Below are positions 30,405 to 40,047 of a DNA stretch of 64,000 nucleotides, piece by piece. Origin of the DNA: Lentilactobacillus curieae (lineage in GTDB: Bacteria > Bacillota > Bacilli > Lactobacillales > Lactobacillaceae). The translations under genes were made by a program, and so were the position numbers. The first letter of the stretch is position 1. Each line of letters begins with the position of its first letter. The notes beneath the pieces are model-generated. The model ran no database searches and was not told where the DNA came from. It saw nothing but the letters and a program-made list of their open reading frames with translations. Location of the stretch: NCBI RefSeq assembly GCF_000785105.2, contig NZ_CP018906.1:124001-188000 (forward strand). Direction: 5' to 3'.

Positions 30405-30470
30405 ATTGCATTGCTTACCAAACAACGTTACACTGATTTAAGGTAAACTATTGAGAAAGTGGTGCACATA

Positions 30471-30593
30471 TTGGCTCGCAAAAAAAGAACTAGATTTCAA
30501 AAAATTACGCTTGTTTTTGTTTGGATTATGATCATTGCAACTGTCGCTTCCTTAGTGTTGTCAGCTGTAATAACCTTAATGGGTCAATTTTAA
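30471..30593 (+). CDS. DUF4044-like small membrane protein (40 residues, TTG start)
   Basis: Reading from the TTG at 30471 gives MARKKRTRFQKITLVFVWIM followed by a hydrophobic stretch ending in LMGQF. It has a basic head and one membrane segment, the pattern of the DUF4044 family that accompanies DUF3397 genes in lactobacilli. The ribosome binding site is weak (GTGG, 6-8 nt before). It points away from the DUF3397 gene and is closed by a strong plus-strand terminator, which supports real expression. Function unknown. Confidence 0.75.
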   Translation: MARKKRTRFQKITLVFVWIMIIATVASLVLSAVITLMGQF

Positions 30594-30622
30594 ACCAAAT
30601 AACAAACTATGGCTATATAACG

Positions 30623-30660
30623 AGAGTGACGGAATTAATTTTCCGTCACTCTTTTTGTTT
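30623..30660 (+). terminator. Terminator of the 40-residue membrane protein gene
   Basis: A perfect 12-bp stem (30623-30634 with 30641-30652) and a T-run follow the small plus-strand gene. The ftsK stop codon lies just beyond, on the other strand. Confidence 0.88.
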
Positions 30661-32980
30661 ATTCAGGTTTTTGTTTAAACACCTGTCGAGGGCGACTTCC
30701 GTCCTGAGGACCAATGTATCCACGCTGTTCTAAGTCATCAATCAACCTAGCAGCCCGGTTATACCCGATTCTAAAGTGCCGTTGTAATAATGATGTACTT
30801 GCCTTTTGCTGATCAACAACAAATTCTAACGCATCATTAAACAGGTCATCATCTGAGTCGGACTGATCTTCCTCTTTGATTTCTTCATCAGAAACCATCA
30901 TCGATTCGTCGTACTCTGCAGAAGCTTGGTCAGTAATGAAGTCAACAACTGTAGAAACGTCCTTATCTGGAATAAAGGCACCTTGAACACGGACTGGAGT
31001 ATTGGAATCAATTGGTAAGAACAACATATCCCCACGTCCAAGAAGCTTTTCAGCACCATTTGTATCAATGATAGTTCTTGAATCAATTCCTGATGAAACT
31101 GCGAATGCAATTCTTGAAGGCACGTTGGCCTTGATTAAACCAGTAATAACATCAACCGATGGTCGTTGAGTTGCTAAAATCATGTGAATTCCAGCAGCCC
31201 GCCCCATCTGAGCCAGTCTAATAATTGCAGCTTCAACATCATTAGATACCGTCATCATTAAGTCTGCCAACTCATCAACAATTACAACAATGTATGGCAT
31301 TGGCTGTAACTTAACATCGTTTTGCTGATTATTCTTAGCAACAAACTCATTGTAGGTGCTAATCTTTCTTTGGCCATACTTAGCGAACAATTCATAACGA
31401 TTTTCCATTTCGCTAACCACTTTTTGAAGTGCTCTAGCAGCTTTTTTAGGTTCAGAAACAACTGGACTCAGCAAATGAGGAATTCCGTTGTAAACTCCCA
31501 ACTCAACTTTCTTCGGGTCAATCAGCATTAACTTTACTTGGCTTGGCTTGGCATTTAATAGGATGCTAGTAATAATCCCGTTAATTGCAACGGACTTACC
31601 ACTACCGGTTGAACCTGCAATCAGCAAGTGCGGCATCTTCGTCAAATCCGCAGTAATCACATTACCGTTTACGTCTTTCCCAAGCGGAACTTGTAACAGA
31701 TGCCCATGATTATCAGGGGAAGCCTCAACAACATCCCTGAACGAGACCGTTGCAATTTGTCGGTTAGGAACTTCAATCCCGATTAATGACTTTCCAGGAA
31801 TTGGGGCTTCAATTCGAATATCCTTAGCCGCCAGTGCAAGAGCGATGTCATCCGCCAAATTAACAATTCGGCTAACTTTAACTCCAATGTCTGGGTGAAG
31901 CTCGTACTTTGTAACTGATGGTCCTAGACTAACATGTTTGATCTGAGCTTTAACTCCAAAACTATTCAATGTTTCTTGGAGAATTTTAGCATTCTTATCA
32001 ATCGACTTTAACTCAGCCGATTGGTCATTTTGATCAATTTTAGTTAGCAGGTCAGGTGTTGGCAATTTATAATTATCGTCCTCTTGAACATCTACTAACT
32101 GAACTTCGTGTTTAGGCTCATCAATTTCTGGAGTGTTTTTTGATTTTTTCTTTTTCTCTGGTTGCTTGTCTTCAACCGGTTTTTTATCAGCAACCGCCAT
32201 CCCTGAAACAGTTATGTCTGCCGGAGAAAATGGCGCATCATCATGTTGGTCATCACCAACCGGCATTGAGGAGGTTTCCTGAGCAACTGGAGTTGATTGC
32301 TGGTGCTGCTTACTAGCCAATTTTTGTTTAGCCGTCTTCCCTGCAGACTTACCGAGGTTAAAAAACTTCTTAAGTGAAAGTCCACAAAAAACAACTGATT
32401 CTTTAATGGCAAGAAACGCCTTAGATGCAGAAACATTAAACAGCACAAATAGTCCAACTAGAATCAGTAAGCTGGAAATGATTCCGACTCCAATCTTGCC
32501 TAATAATAATTTAATCCCCGCGAATAATGCTGCAGCAATAATTCCACCACCAATATCTGAATTAACGTTGGCAGAGTTCACATCGTCGAGCAGCTTCTCC
32601 CAGTTTGCCGTCACGAAATTAACTGGCTGTGGTGCCGAAGTATACTGAATTAGAGTTAGCCACAGCGTAATTCCAAGCAACAATAAAAGTGTTCCAGACC
32701 AAATCCTAACAGGTATCGCTGGCACTTTTGAAAATCCAGCTAATGCTATTCCAACTGCTAAAACTCCAATCAATCCCACAACGTATAGACTGCCTAAGAA
32801 AAAACGAACGCAGTTAACTACGAATGCTCCAACCATTCCAGCCGAGAACAGCCCACTAATTGCCAGAAGAATAATGATGATTCCAGTAATGTTTACCCAG
32901 TAACGGGCAAAAAAGCCAGTGGACTTTTTACTACTAGTTTTTCTCTTTATCGTTTTCCGGCGCTTTTTCTTAGCTGCCAT
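30659..32980 (-). CDS. ftsK: DNA translocase FtsK/SpoIIIE
   Basis: Septal DNA pump that clears chromosome termini during division. It has an N-terminal Lys/Arg-rich head, four membrane segments (about residues 25-185), a charged linker and the RecA-like motor. The motor has Walker [16 protein letters not shown] near 450 and Walker [15 protein letters not shown] near 545. A C-terminal winged-helix gamma domain ([20 protein letters not shown]) reads KOPS-like DNA sites. Three ATGs in a row begin the frame; the third (32980) has the best spacing to GGGGG. Confidence 0.95.
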   Translation of the reverse strand: MAAKKKRRKTIKRKTSSKKSTGFFARYWVNITGIIIILLAISGLFSAGMVGAFVVNCVRFFLGSLYVVGLIGVLAVGIALAGFSKVPAIPVRIWSGTLLLLLGITLWLTLIQYTSAPQPVNFVTANWEKLLDDVNSANVNSDIGGGIIAAALFAGIKLLLGKIGVGIISSLLILVGLFVLFNVSASKAFLAIKESVVFCGLSLKKFFNLGKSAGKTAKQKLASKQHQQSTPVAQETSSMPVGDDQHDDAPFSPADITVSGMAVADKKPVEDKQPEKKKKSKNTPEIDEPKHEVQLVDVQEDDNYKLPTPDLLTKIDQNDQSAELKSIDKNAKILQETLNSFGVKAQIKHVSLGPSVTKYELHPDIGVKVSRIVNLADDIALALAAKDIRIEAPIPGKSLIGIEVPNRQIATVSFRDVVEASPDNHGHLLQVPLGKDVNGNVITADLTKMPHLLIAGSTGSGKSVAINGIITSILLNAKPSQVKLMLIDPKKVELGVYNGIPHLLSPVVSEPKKAARALQKVVSEMENRYELFAKYGQRKISTYNEFVAKNNQQNDVKLQPMPYIVVIVDELADLMMTVSNDVEAAIIRLAQMGRAAGIHMILATQRPSVDVITGLIKANVPSRIAFAVSSGIDSRTIIDTNGAEKLLGRGDMLFLPIDSNTPVRVQGAFIPDKDVSTVVDFITDQASAEYDESMMVSDEEIKEEDQSDSDDDLFNDALEFVVDQQKASTSLLQRHFRIGYNRAARLIDDLEQRGYIGPQDGSRPRQVFKQKPE

Positions 32981-32997
32981 CATCATTCCCCCTATGC

Positions 32998-33510
32998 TTA
33001 TTTCAATTTATCGTGTTCATACATATGTGTTTTTTCTAGACTGTTAAAATTCTGCTGACGTAACACTTCATAGATAACGATTGCACAACTATTCGATAAG
33101 TTCAATGCCCGAATGTGACTATCATCTTGAGGAATTCTGATTGCCTTTTCTGGATTCTTACGCATAAATGGTTCAGGTAACCCCGTAGTTTCCTTACCAA
33201 ACAATAAGTAATAATCTTGCGTATTATCCGAATAATCAGGTTCTGTATAATCTTGTTCTGCAAACTTTGAAACTAGGAAAAGATTCTTCTTGTTCTCAAC
33301 AGTATCCAAAAATTCTTGAAGATTTTTATGATAGTTAATTTTAACTTTATCCCAATAGTCCAAGCCAGCACGCTTTAGGTGTTTATCATCCACACTAAAT
33401 CCCAGTGGTTCAATTAGGTCAAGTACAGTATCCGTTCCAGCACAAGTTCTTGCAATGTTACCAGTGTTAGCTGGCATTAATGGTTCAAATAAAACAATGT
33501 GGTTAGCCAT
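32998..33510 (-). CDS. trmL: tRNA (cytidine/uridine-34-2'-O)-methyltransferase TrmL
   Basis: SPOUT-family methyltransferase that 2'-O-methylates the wobble base of tRNA-Leu isoacceptors. The 170-residue protein starts [20 protein letters not shown] and has the SAM knot loops [14 protein letters not shown] near residue 100 and [20 protein letters not shown] near 125. These are typical of TrmL (YibK/CspR). It is followed 17 bp later by ftsK. Confidence 0.94.
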   Translation of the reverse strand: MANHIVLFEPLMPANTGNIARTCAGTDTVLDLIEPLGFSVDDKHLKRAGLDYWDKVKINYHKNLQEFLDTVENKKNLFLVSKFAEQDYTEPDYSDNTQDYYLLFGKETTGLPEPFMRKNPEKAIRIPQDDSHIRALNLSNSCAIVIYEVLRQQNFNSLEKTHMYEHDKLK

Positions 33511-33555
33511 ATTAATTTCTCCATCTATTATTAATCTAAAGGTTCAACGAACTCA

Positions 33556-33564
33556 ATTATATCA
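33556..33564 (-). promoter_or_regulatory. Extended -10 promoter of trmL-ftsK
   Basis: The minus strand reads TGATATAAT (TG-n-TATAAT, -10 at 33556-33561), about 50 bp before trmL. No good -35 is visible, which is usual for extended -10 promoters. Confidence 0.7.
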
Positions 33565-33591
33565 CAGTGTTCGCCTGCTTCTTACGTGAAT

Positions 33592-33630
33592 AGGAGCGTT
33601 ACAAAAATCATTGATTTTTGTAACGCTCCT
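33592..33630. repeat. Perfect 19-bp inverted repeat with a 1-nt centre
   Basis: AGGAGCGTTACAAAAATCA is followed by a single T and then its exact reverse complement, giving a 39-bp near-continuous palindrome. It lies between trmL and the rluD-type gene. A shorter inverted repeat (AAGTATTT with AAATACTT, 33641-33669) lies next to it. There is no T-run on either side, so it is not a standard terminator, although it may still stop or stabilise the rluD-type transcript. Confidence 0.8.
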
Positions 33631-33688
33631 CAGACGATAGCAAGTATTTACAATTTCGACAAATACTTTCAGTGCATCTCTCTTTAAT

Positions 33689-34591
33689 TTATCCACTAAC
33701 TAACTGTCTACTAGCAACAAAATGTGCCATGTCTTCAGGCATATTCGCTTCGACAGAAATTTGTTGTTCTTTAAACGGATCGTAAAAACTAACATGGTGA
33801 CAATGTAGTGCCTGTCGTGGCATTCGTTTGTCATCTTCGTTATACAACCAGTCTCCTAACAAAGGATGGCCAACAGCCGCCATGTGAACTCTGATTTGGT
33901 GGGTTCTACCAGTATGAATAACTGCTCGAACCAGGCTACTATCACCCAAAACCTGCTCAGGATAAACACTAGTATACGCCTGCTTACCATCTTCCCGGAT
34001 AGTTCTTTTAACAAATGATCCCTCAGCTCGACCAATTGGGAGGCGAATCTCGATTTGCTTAGAAATTAAATTTCCAGCAACAACCGCTAGATATTCCTTA
34101 TGGATTGTCCTGTCTTTTAACGCTTTATCTAACACTGAATGAGCAAAGTGATGCTTCGCAAAGATCACTAATCCAGAGGTATCCCTATCCAATCTGGTGA
34201 CAATGTGGATTCTTTGATCCGGTTTACCGTTCTTGGTGAAATAACCCTTCACCCGGTTGACCAATGAATCAGCCGCGTAAATATGCGAAGGTACCGAAGC
34301 AACCCCCGCATCCTTATTAACAATCAAGTAGTTATCATCTTCATAGGCTACATTAATCGGCTCATATGAAGGAATAACGTGGTCGTTTCCCTCCTCAGGC
34401 GGCAGAACCACAGTAACTTCATCACCGTGGCTGATCATTGTATTAGCAAAGACTGACTTTCCATTTACCAGTGTGTCGCCACCATGAAACTTGATTTTTT
34501 TGAGGAGTGTCCGAGTTACCCCGTGCTCCATAATAAAAGTTCGCACCTTAATTGGCGAACTTCCCTCATACCGGTAGTTAAATTTAATCAC
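33689..34591 (-). CDS. RluD-family RNA pseudouridine synthase
   Basis: Converts uridine to pseudouridine in rRNA or tRNA. It has an N-terminal S4-like part (TRTLLKKIKFHGGDTLVNGK) and the catalytic domain with HIVTRLDRDTSGLVIFAK near residue 130 (catalytic Asp), GRTHQIRVHMAAVGHP near 220 and ALHCHHVSFYDP. The likely start is a GTG at 34591 that overlaps the nadK stop (GTGATTAA), with GAGG 9 nt before it. It matches the yjbO position next to nadK in Bacillus. The exact target uridine is not known. Confidence 0.92.
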   Translation of the reverse strand: MIKFNYRYEGSSPIKVRTFIMEHGVTRTLLKKIKFHGGDTLVNGKSVFANTMISHGDEVTVVLPPEEGNDHVIPSYEPINVAYEDDNYLIVNKDAGVASVPSHIYAADSLVNRVKGYFTKNGKPDQRIHIVTRLDRDTSGLVIFAKHHFAHSVLDKALKDRTIHKEYLAVVAGNLISKQIEIRLPIGRAEGSFVKRTIREDGKQAYTSVYPEQVLGDSSLVRAVIHTGRTHQIRVHMAAVGHPLLGDWLYNEDDKRMPRQALHCHHVSFYDPFKEQQISVEANMPEDMAHFVASRQLVSG

Positions 34592-35396
34592 CAGAGTCAA
34601 CCTCACCAATAAATGAATTCGTTACCCGTTTCCAAAATTGTGTATGCCGATACTGGGCAAATTTAACCTTACGTTTGGAAATTCGGTATTCAACTGAGGA
34701 AATTACCTTAGTGGAAATCACCTGGTGATCACAGGTCAAAATCGTCCGAGCATTAGTGTTAGGAATGATTTTAATCCACTCGTCGGGTGAAATAATCAGG
34801 GGTGAACCTAAAGTTCTAAATACTCGGTTATTGATTGAAGAAATCTCTGCCATTTGAATGGCACTCAAAGTTGGGTTAATAATTGCTCCACCGACAGATT
34901 TATTATACGCAGTAGACCCACTAGGAGTTGAGATACACAGACCATCACCACGGAAACTCTCAAATAGCTGTTCTTTGATGAAAACATCTGCAACCATTAA
35001 ACCACTAATCTGCTTAAGGGTTGATTCATTTAGAGCCAAGCCAAAGTCACTTGGAGAATGGTCAGCATAGTTAACTTTAATGTCTAGCAACGGGTAAACC
35101 ACGCTTTGACCATCGTCATTTTCCAAACTATCAATCAATTCTTGAACTTCGTAGTCCCGCCAATCAGTATAAAAGCCTAAGTGGCCTGTATGAATCCCAA
35201 CAAGCCGCACCTTTTCAATAATGTCTTGGTAGTGGTGAAACGCTGATAGTAGCGTTCCATCCCCACCGACAGAAATTACAATTTCCGGATTAAGCCCATC
35301 AATTGTTAGGGTGTCTGATTGTTCAATTTTCTCCCTTAACGACGTAGCGACCCGGTTGGACGCTGCATTTAGGTTACTGTAAATTGCTATTCTCAT
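34584..35396 (-). CDS. nadK: NAD kinase
   Basis: Phosphorylates NAD to NADP. The GGDGT motif is in VISVGGDGTLLSAF near residue 45, with LNEST near 120 and the glycine-rich loop ISTPSGSTAYNKSVGGAII near 150. The start is the ATG at 35396 (MRIAIYSN) with GAGG upstream, inside the end of relQ. The 270-residue length is standard for Firmicutes. Confidence 0.96.
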   Translation of the reverse strand: MRIAIYSNLNAASNRVATSLREKIEQSDTLTIDGLNPEIVISVGGDGTLLSAFHHYQDIIEKVRLVGIHTGHLGFYTDWRDYEVQELIDSLENDDGQSVVYPLLDIKVNYADHSPSDFGLALNESTLKQISGLMVADVFIKEQLFESFRGDGLCISTPSGSTAYNKSVGGAIINPTLSAIQMAEISSINNRVFRTLGSPLIISPDEWIKIIPNTNARTILTCDHQVISTKVISSVEYRISKRKVKFAQYRHTQFWKRVTNSFIGEVDSGD

Positions 35397-36042
35397 CTGA
35401 AGGCTTCCTCGTATTGTGAGTATCATCTACTCGGTTAGTTTCTTGCAATTCGTCACGGATCTCAGACATTTCCTCATCCAAACGAAATGCGGCTTCTGCG
35501 GCACTTTGAAGGCGGTCCTTCAACTCCGTAGGAAATTCCCCTTGATACTTATAGTTTAATGAATGTTCAACAGTTGCCCAAAAATTCATCGCAAGTGTTC
35601 TAACTTGAATTTCTGCCAAAATTTTCTTTTCCCCTGAGAGCATTTGAACTGGATACTCAAATATAATGTGGTAAGAACGGTAACCACTTGGTTTTTTGTT
35701 ATGAACATAGTCCCGTTCCTCTAAAATTGTGATGTCAGTTCGCTTTCTTAAGAGGTCAACGACTTGATAGATATCTTCAACAAACTGGCACATAATTCTC
35801 AAGCCTGCGATGTCTTCCATATCCTCTTCAAGTCGATCCTCATCAATATGACGGCGGACCATTTTTTCCTTTATACTGTCTACTGGTTTGACCCGTCCAG
35901 TTACAAACTCAATTGGTGACCTACCATCAGTTTTTAGGTACTCACCACGAATCCCCCGAAGTTTTACCTTTAATTCGTCGACAGCTTGCTTGTACGGAAT
36001 TAAAAAATCTTCCCAATTATCAACCAAGCTAACACTTCCCAT
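35374..36042 (-). CDS. relQ: Small alarmone synthetase RelQ
   Basis: Single-domain (p)ppGpp synthetase without the hydrolase and regulatory domains of RelA. The synthetase core is seen in SPIEFVTGRVKPVDSIKEKM, DIAGLRIMCQFVEDIY near residue 80 and KPSGYRSYHIIFEYP near 115, then EIQVRTLAMNFWATVEHSLN near 143. It is encoded ahead of nadK, with a 23-bp overlap, as in Bacillus yjbM-yjbN. The ribosome binding site is weak. Confidence 0.95.
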   Translation of the reverse strand: MGSVSLVDNWEDFLIPYKQAVDELKVKLRGIRGEYLKTDGRSPIEFVTGRVKPVDSIKEKMVRRHIDEDRLEEDMEDIAGLRIMCQFVEDIYQVVDLLRKRTDITILEERDYVHNKKPSGYRSYHIIFEYPVQMLSGEKKILAEIQVRTLAMNFWATVEHSLNYKYQGEFPTELKDRLQSAAEAAFRLDEEMSEIRDELQETNRVDDTHNTRKPSDENSNLQ

Positions 36043-36139
36043 CTACTTTTATTTTTTCCATTCGAATATCTAAGCCTTGTTAATTTTAACACATTCCAGC
36101 TGGATGCTAAATCTTATCAATTAGTCTTAAGCAAATATA

Positions 36140-36167
36140 TTGAGTTTTGTTGAAAATTTGGTATATT
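36140..36167 (+). promoter_or_regulatory. Promoter of the spxH-like gene
   Basis: -35 TTGAGT (36140-36145) and -10 TATATT (36162-36167) with a 16-bp spacer, about 65 bp before the start codon. Confidence 0.6.
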
Positions 36168-36230
36168 ATTCCTAGCGCAAAAAAATGATATATTACTTTT
36201 ATGATCAACATGACTTATTGGAGGAGTACT

Positions 36231-36854
36231 ATGATTTTAGAGATTTATTTGTTTGTTGATCCGCTTAACGAACATTGTTACGAAGCAGAAAAAGCGGTTG
36301 ACCAAGTATCTCAAAAATTAAACAAACAGATTTCAGTTCACTTCATTCCACTCCTCAACATTGCCGTATTAAATGATAACGACAACGAATTGAAGCAGCG
36401 GTTTGGGCGCACAGTCCCTTACGATATAATTTTGAACTACAAAGCAGCATCATTCCAAGGACAAAGGTTCGGTCGGAGATTTTTGATGAACCTCCAGAGA
36501 CGCTTACTAACTGAAAATGAAAACTACTGCAGTTCACTAATCCACGAAATTGCTGAAGAATCTGGATTGGATCTTGAAATGTTCAACGAAGACTGCCAAT
36601 CGGAGTTAGCAGTCCAAACTTACCATTCCGATCAGCGGACAGCTGCTGAGATGAATGTTGACGAACCAGCTAGTGCTGTTTTGTTCAACACTGAAGTCGA
36701 TGATAGTGGTATTCTGATTCGCAACTTTGACTATTACTCACTACTTAGTTTCTGTCAGAATAGCATTGATTCATCTGATCACTTCAAAGAATTGGCGACT
36801 GAGGAAGAACCAGAACAAAAGATTGTTCAGTACCCGGATCTCCACAGCCTGTAA
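36231..36854 (+). CDS. spxH: SpxH/YjbH-like ClpXP adaptor (DsbA-fold protein)
   Basis: A thioredoxin-like DsbA-family protein of 207 residues, beginning MILEIYLFVDPLNEHCYEAE. The start at 36231 has GGAGG 6 nt upstream. In Bacillus, YjbH presents the regulator Spx to ClpXP. The placement beside pepF, coiA, mecA and spx, and opposite relQ-nadK, mirrors the yjb region and supports this call. Only one Cys (residue 16) of the DsbA CxxC pair is present, so an oxidoreductase role is unlikely. It is read in the opposite direction to its neighbours. Confidence 0.8.
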   Translation: MILEIYLFVDPLNEHCYEAEKAVDQVSQKLNKQISVHFIPLLNIAVLNDNDNELKQRFGRTVPYDIILNYKAASFQGQRFGRRFLMNLQRRLLTENENYCSSLIHEIAEESGLDLEMFNEDCQSELAVQTYHSDQRTAAEMNVDEPASAVLFNTEVDDSGILIRNFDYYSLLSFCQNSIDSSDHFKELATEEEPEQKIVQYPDLHSL

Positions 36855-36872
36855 TCTAAATGTCTAATCAAC

Positions 36873-36907
36873 AAAAAGCCACGATAATTTAATATCGTGG
36901 CTTTTTT
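36873..36907 (+). terminator. Bidirectional terminator between spxH and pepF
   Basis: AGCCACGATA (36877-36886) pairs with TATCGTGGCT (36893-36902). A T-run follows on the plus strand and a five-A run precedes it, so it can serve both converging genes. Confidence 0.88.
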
Positions 36908-37000
36908 ACTGTCATATATAATTTCACTCAGTGACACATTGCTTCTACATCCTAAAAGGATAAACAATGAAGCCAAAAACCTCATCTACCTTGAATTGCA

Positions 37001-38812
37001 CTATTTCTCAACGAGTTTTTCAAATTCATTTAACCGTTCCTCAAAAATCTTAAAGGCTGTTTCCAAATAATCAGGTTTAGTCATATCAACGCCAGCACGT
37101 TTCATAACGTTAGTTGGAATGTCAGAACTTCCTGCCTTTAAGAAACTCAAGTACGCATCAACATCACCTTTGTCCCCATTAACTACCTTATTGGCAAGGG
37201 TAGAAGCTGCTGCAAATCCAGTTGAGTACTGGTAAACATAAAAGTCGTAGTAAAAGTGTGGAATTCGTGACCATTCAAGGCCAATTTCTTCATCAGAAAT
37301 CACAGCATCCCCATAATACTTTTCGTTCAATTTCCGGTAATAGTCGTTAAGAAATGCAGAGGTCAATGGTTTCCCAGCAGCATCTTGCTCATGGATAAAC
37401 TGTTCAAATTCAGCAAATTGAGTCTGACGGAAAACAGTTCCTTTGAATCCATCAAGATAGTAGTTCAGGATATGCTTCTTTAATTCTGGATCAAGATCAT
37501 CATTTCCTAGCAATTTATTCGTTAAAATATTTTCGTTGGTGGTAGAAGCGATTTCTGCAACGAAAATCGAGTAATCTCCGTATTGGAACGGCTGGTTAGT
37601 CTTGGAGTAGTAACTATGCATACTGTGACCAGTTTCATGTATCAACGTGTACAGGTTATCCAGATTATCCTTCCAATTCAACAGAATAAATGGGTTGGTG
37701 TCGTATGTTCCTGATGAATATCCACCACTTCGCTTATAACGATTTTCAACCACATCGATCCAACGGTTATTAAATTCCTCATCAACGTGACTTACATAAT
37801 CGTCACCTAAAACCTGTAATGCATCGCGAGCAATTTTCTTTGATTCCTCAAAGGTATACCGTGGTGATTTTTCGCCAACTAACGATGTATACATATCGTA
37901 CATATGCAACTCGTCTAGCCCCAAAATCTTTTTTCTTAGGGCAACGTATCTGTGAAGTAGTGGCAAATGTTCATTTACCACATCAATCAAATTTTGGTAA
38001 ACCGTTGTTGGAATTTCATTATCGGACAATGCCGCTTCCAAAGCATTATCATAATGTCTAAGCTTGGCTTTCAAATTATGATTCTTAACGTTAGTGGTCA
38101 ATGTTGCACTTAAAGTGTGTTGAAATTGGCCATAAATTTCGTAGAGCTTTTTAAATGCTTGTTCACGAACTGACTGATCCGCAGATTCAAGCAAAACCCC
38201 ATATACTCCTTCAGATAACTGGACCTGATTGCCATCTTCGTCAGTTACCACTGGGAATTTTAAATCAGTGTTATTTAATACGCCAAACGTCTTTTCACCA
38301 GAACTAAATACATCACCGGCAAGTGCTAAGACGTTTTCTACGTCATCACTTAAAATGTGGTCACGGCGTGCAAAAGTTTGGTCATAAAACCGTTGATAGT
38401 CTTTAAGTTTAGGCTCATCTGAGTAATACTTTGTCATCGTCGCTTCATCCAAGCCAAGAAGTTCAGGATCGAACCAAGCAATCGCTCCAGAAAATTGAGA
38501 AGACAGGTCAGAAGCCCGAGAATACATTGCTTGATACTTATCCACGCTGGTATCTTGATCATTTTTCAACTGGGCATAAACGTACAGCTTATACAGTAGT
38601 CGGGCACCCGATAAAATCTCAGTAGTTGCTTCTAAAAGTTGGGCAGCACCATTTTTTAATGTACCAACCAATTTAGAATACCCAGCAATTCGGTCCTGCA
38701 TCGATTTAAAATCACTCTCAAATTCTGAATCATCTTTATAAATCGTCGTGAGGTCCCAAGTTAATTGGGGGTCAACATCTTTTCTAAGTGGTAATTCTTT
38801 TACTTCAGCCAT
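37001..38812 (-). CDS. pepF: Oligoendopeptidase F
   Basis: Cytosolic M3 zinc endopeptidase that trims short peptides. The zinc site HETGH is in LIHETGHSMHSYYSK near residue 390. The N-terminal oligopeptidase F domain (QLTWDLTTIYKDDSEFESDF) and the C-terminal segment DFYVYQYSTGFAAAS are present. The 603 residues are normal. The gene lies downstream of coiA as in many Firmicutes. Confidence 0.96.
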   Translation of the reverse strand: MAEVKELPLRKDVDPQLTWDLTTIYKDDSEFESDFKSMQDRIAGYSKLVGTLKNGAAQLLEATTEILSGARLLYKLYVYAQLKNDQDTSVDKYQAMYSRASDLSSQFSGAIAWFDPELLGLDEATMTKYYSDEPKLKDYQRFYDQTFARRDHILSDDVENVLALAGDVFSSGEKTFGVLNNTDLKFPVVTDEDGNQVQLSEGVYGVLLESADQSVREQAFKKLYEIYGQFQHTLSATLTTNVKNHNLKAKLRHYDNALEAALSDNEIPTTVYQNLIDVVNEHLPLLHRYVALRKKILGLDELHMYDMYTSLVGEKSPRYTFEESKKIARDALQVLGDDYVSHVDEEFNNRWIDVVENRYKRSGGYSSGTYDTNPFILLNWKDNLDNLYTLIHETGHSMHSYYSKTNQPFQYGDYSIFVAEIASTTNENILTNKLLGNDDLDPELKKHILNYYLDGFKGTVFRQTQFAEFEQFIHEQDAAGKPLTSAFLNDYYRKLNEKYYGDAVISDEEIGLEWSRIPHFYYDFYVYQYSTGFAAASTLANKVVNGDKGDVDAYLSFLKAGSSDIPTNVMKRAGVDMTKPDYLETAFKIFEERLNEFEKLVEK

Positions 38813-38859
38813 AATGTCCTCCTCAAATTCTAATTAGTAATAAGACTACCACAAACAAC

Positions 38860-39963
38860 CTAAATTCGCCCAACAGCAATTCTTTTGTGATCATAATCTA
38901 AAAACCACCGGGGTGAGCTTATAATTTTAATACCATCAACAGTATACTTGATGTGCCCCGCCGCTCTGAGTGATGAAATCAATTTTCTAAACTCGAGTAA
39001 GTAAAATTGCTCAACGCCCTTGACCTGGACCAGCGGGTTTAAGACTTGATCAAGAACTACGTGATAAATTTTCGTTAGGGTTGAATCATTTACTGTTTCT
39101 GCCTCATTTAAAAAAATTTTCAAAATTAATCTGAGCCGAAATTCAACCCCACCGTTTTTAAAAATTGGTAAAAATCTTCTCTCAGGAGAGTGGCAAATCA
39201 ATGGAATCCCATTTAAAACTCTTCGGTTTAAATAACAGAGGTTAACCATTTCTAAGTAACGATTGCTTTTTAAATTAACTCCACAAAAAATTCGGTTAGT
39301 TTCGTGCATGACCTCTTGCCTTCGTTGATATGCTGTTGGGGCCAGCTGTTGAGTGAGTTTGATTACTTTTAAAATCGCCCCCAAAGTCTTTCGATTGAAT
39401 ATCCTGTAAGTATAAGTGCCGTTAGCCTCTTCGATTTGAGTCCAGGCAACGTATTCCAACCGAGTCGCTGAATAAAAAACTAAGTAGAAACCGCAATTTG
39501 CTGCAAACCGAGCAAATTTTTGGATCGTGGCAAAGGTTAATCGCTGATGTAAATATCGGTCACCTAGAATCCACCACACGCCGTACCCTAACTCGTGATA
39601 TTCACTAGTTCGCTTTTGACACTGGGTTAATGATAACTGACTGCATTGGTATTCAAGTACCTTGTTTTTGTCAACGACCATCACATCTGCACGTTGTTCT
39701 CCATTTGCCAACACAACCTCCATGCGGGGAGTCATCCCCAGATCAACAATGTCCTTCACTAATGCCTGTTTCCCCAACTTATGTTCTTTGCTCTCTGCTT
39801 GCAAATTCAACTGGGACGGATTTCTAACGTGAGCAAAATATGGCTGCCTGTATTCACCATTTCGAAGGGCAACAGGCTTGCCACATTGGGGACAGGTATA
39901 ATCGCCATCAATTTCGGCCTCACTAGCCAAAATTAATTCGTTTCTTTTCAAAGCTTTGAGCAT
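38860..39963 (-). CDS. coiA: Competence protein CoiA
   Basis: Needed for recombination of incoming DNA during transformation in streptococci and Bacillus; it has a nuclease-like domain. The protein has a small zinc-ribbon-like head (YTCPQCGKPVALRNG) and a restriction-nuclease-like core (RADVMVVDKNKVLEYQCSQL near residue 105, with Asp and Glu-x-Gln). A helical C-terminal part follows. The 367 residues are near full length. Its presence does not show that the strain is competent. Confidence 0.88.
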   Translation of the reverse strand: MLKALKRNELILASEAEIDGDYTCPQCGKPVALRNGEYRQPYFAHVRNPSQLNLQAESKEHKLGKQALVKDIVDLGMTPRMEVVLANGEQRADVMVVDKNKVLEYQCSQLSLTQCQKRTSEYHELGYGVWWILGDRYLHQRLTFATIQKFARFAANCGFYLVFYSATRLEYVAWTQIEEANGTYTYRIFNRKTLGAILKVIKLTQQLAPTAYQRRQEVMHETNRIFCGVNLKSNRYLEMVNLCYLNRRVLNGIPLICHSPERRFLPIFKNGGVEFRLRLILKIFLNEAETVNDSTLTKIYHVVLDQVLNPLVQVKGVEQFYLLEFRKLISSLRAAGHIKYTVDGIKIISSPRWFLDYDHKRIAVGRI

Positions 39964-40047
39964 TTAATCACCTTCTAGACTATATCTACGCAATCTAATC
40001 TAATTTTGTTTATAATTGATGTAATTAAGTGCTAGGAGGATTTACTG

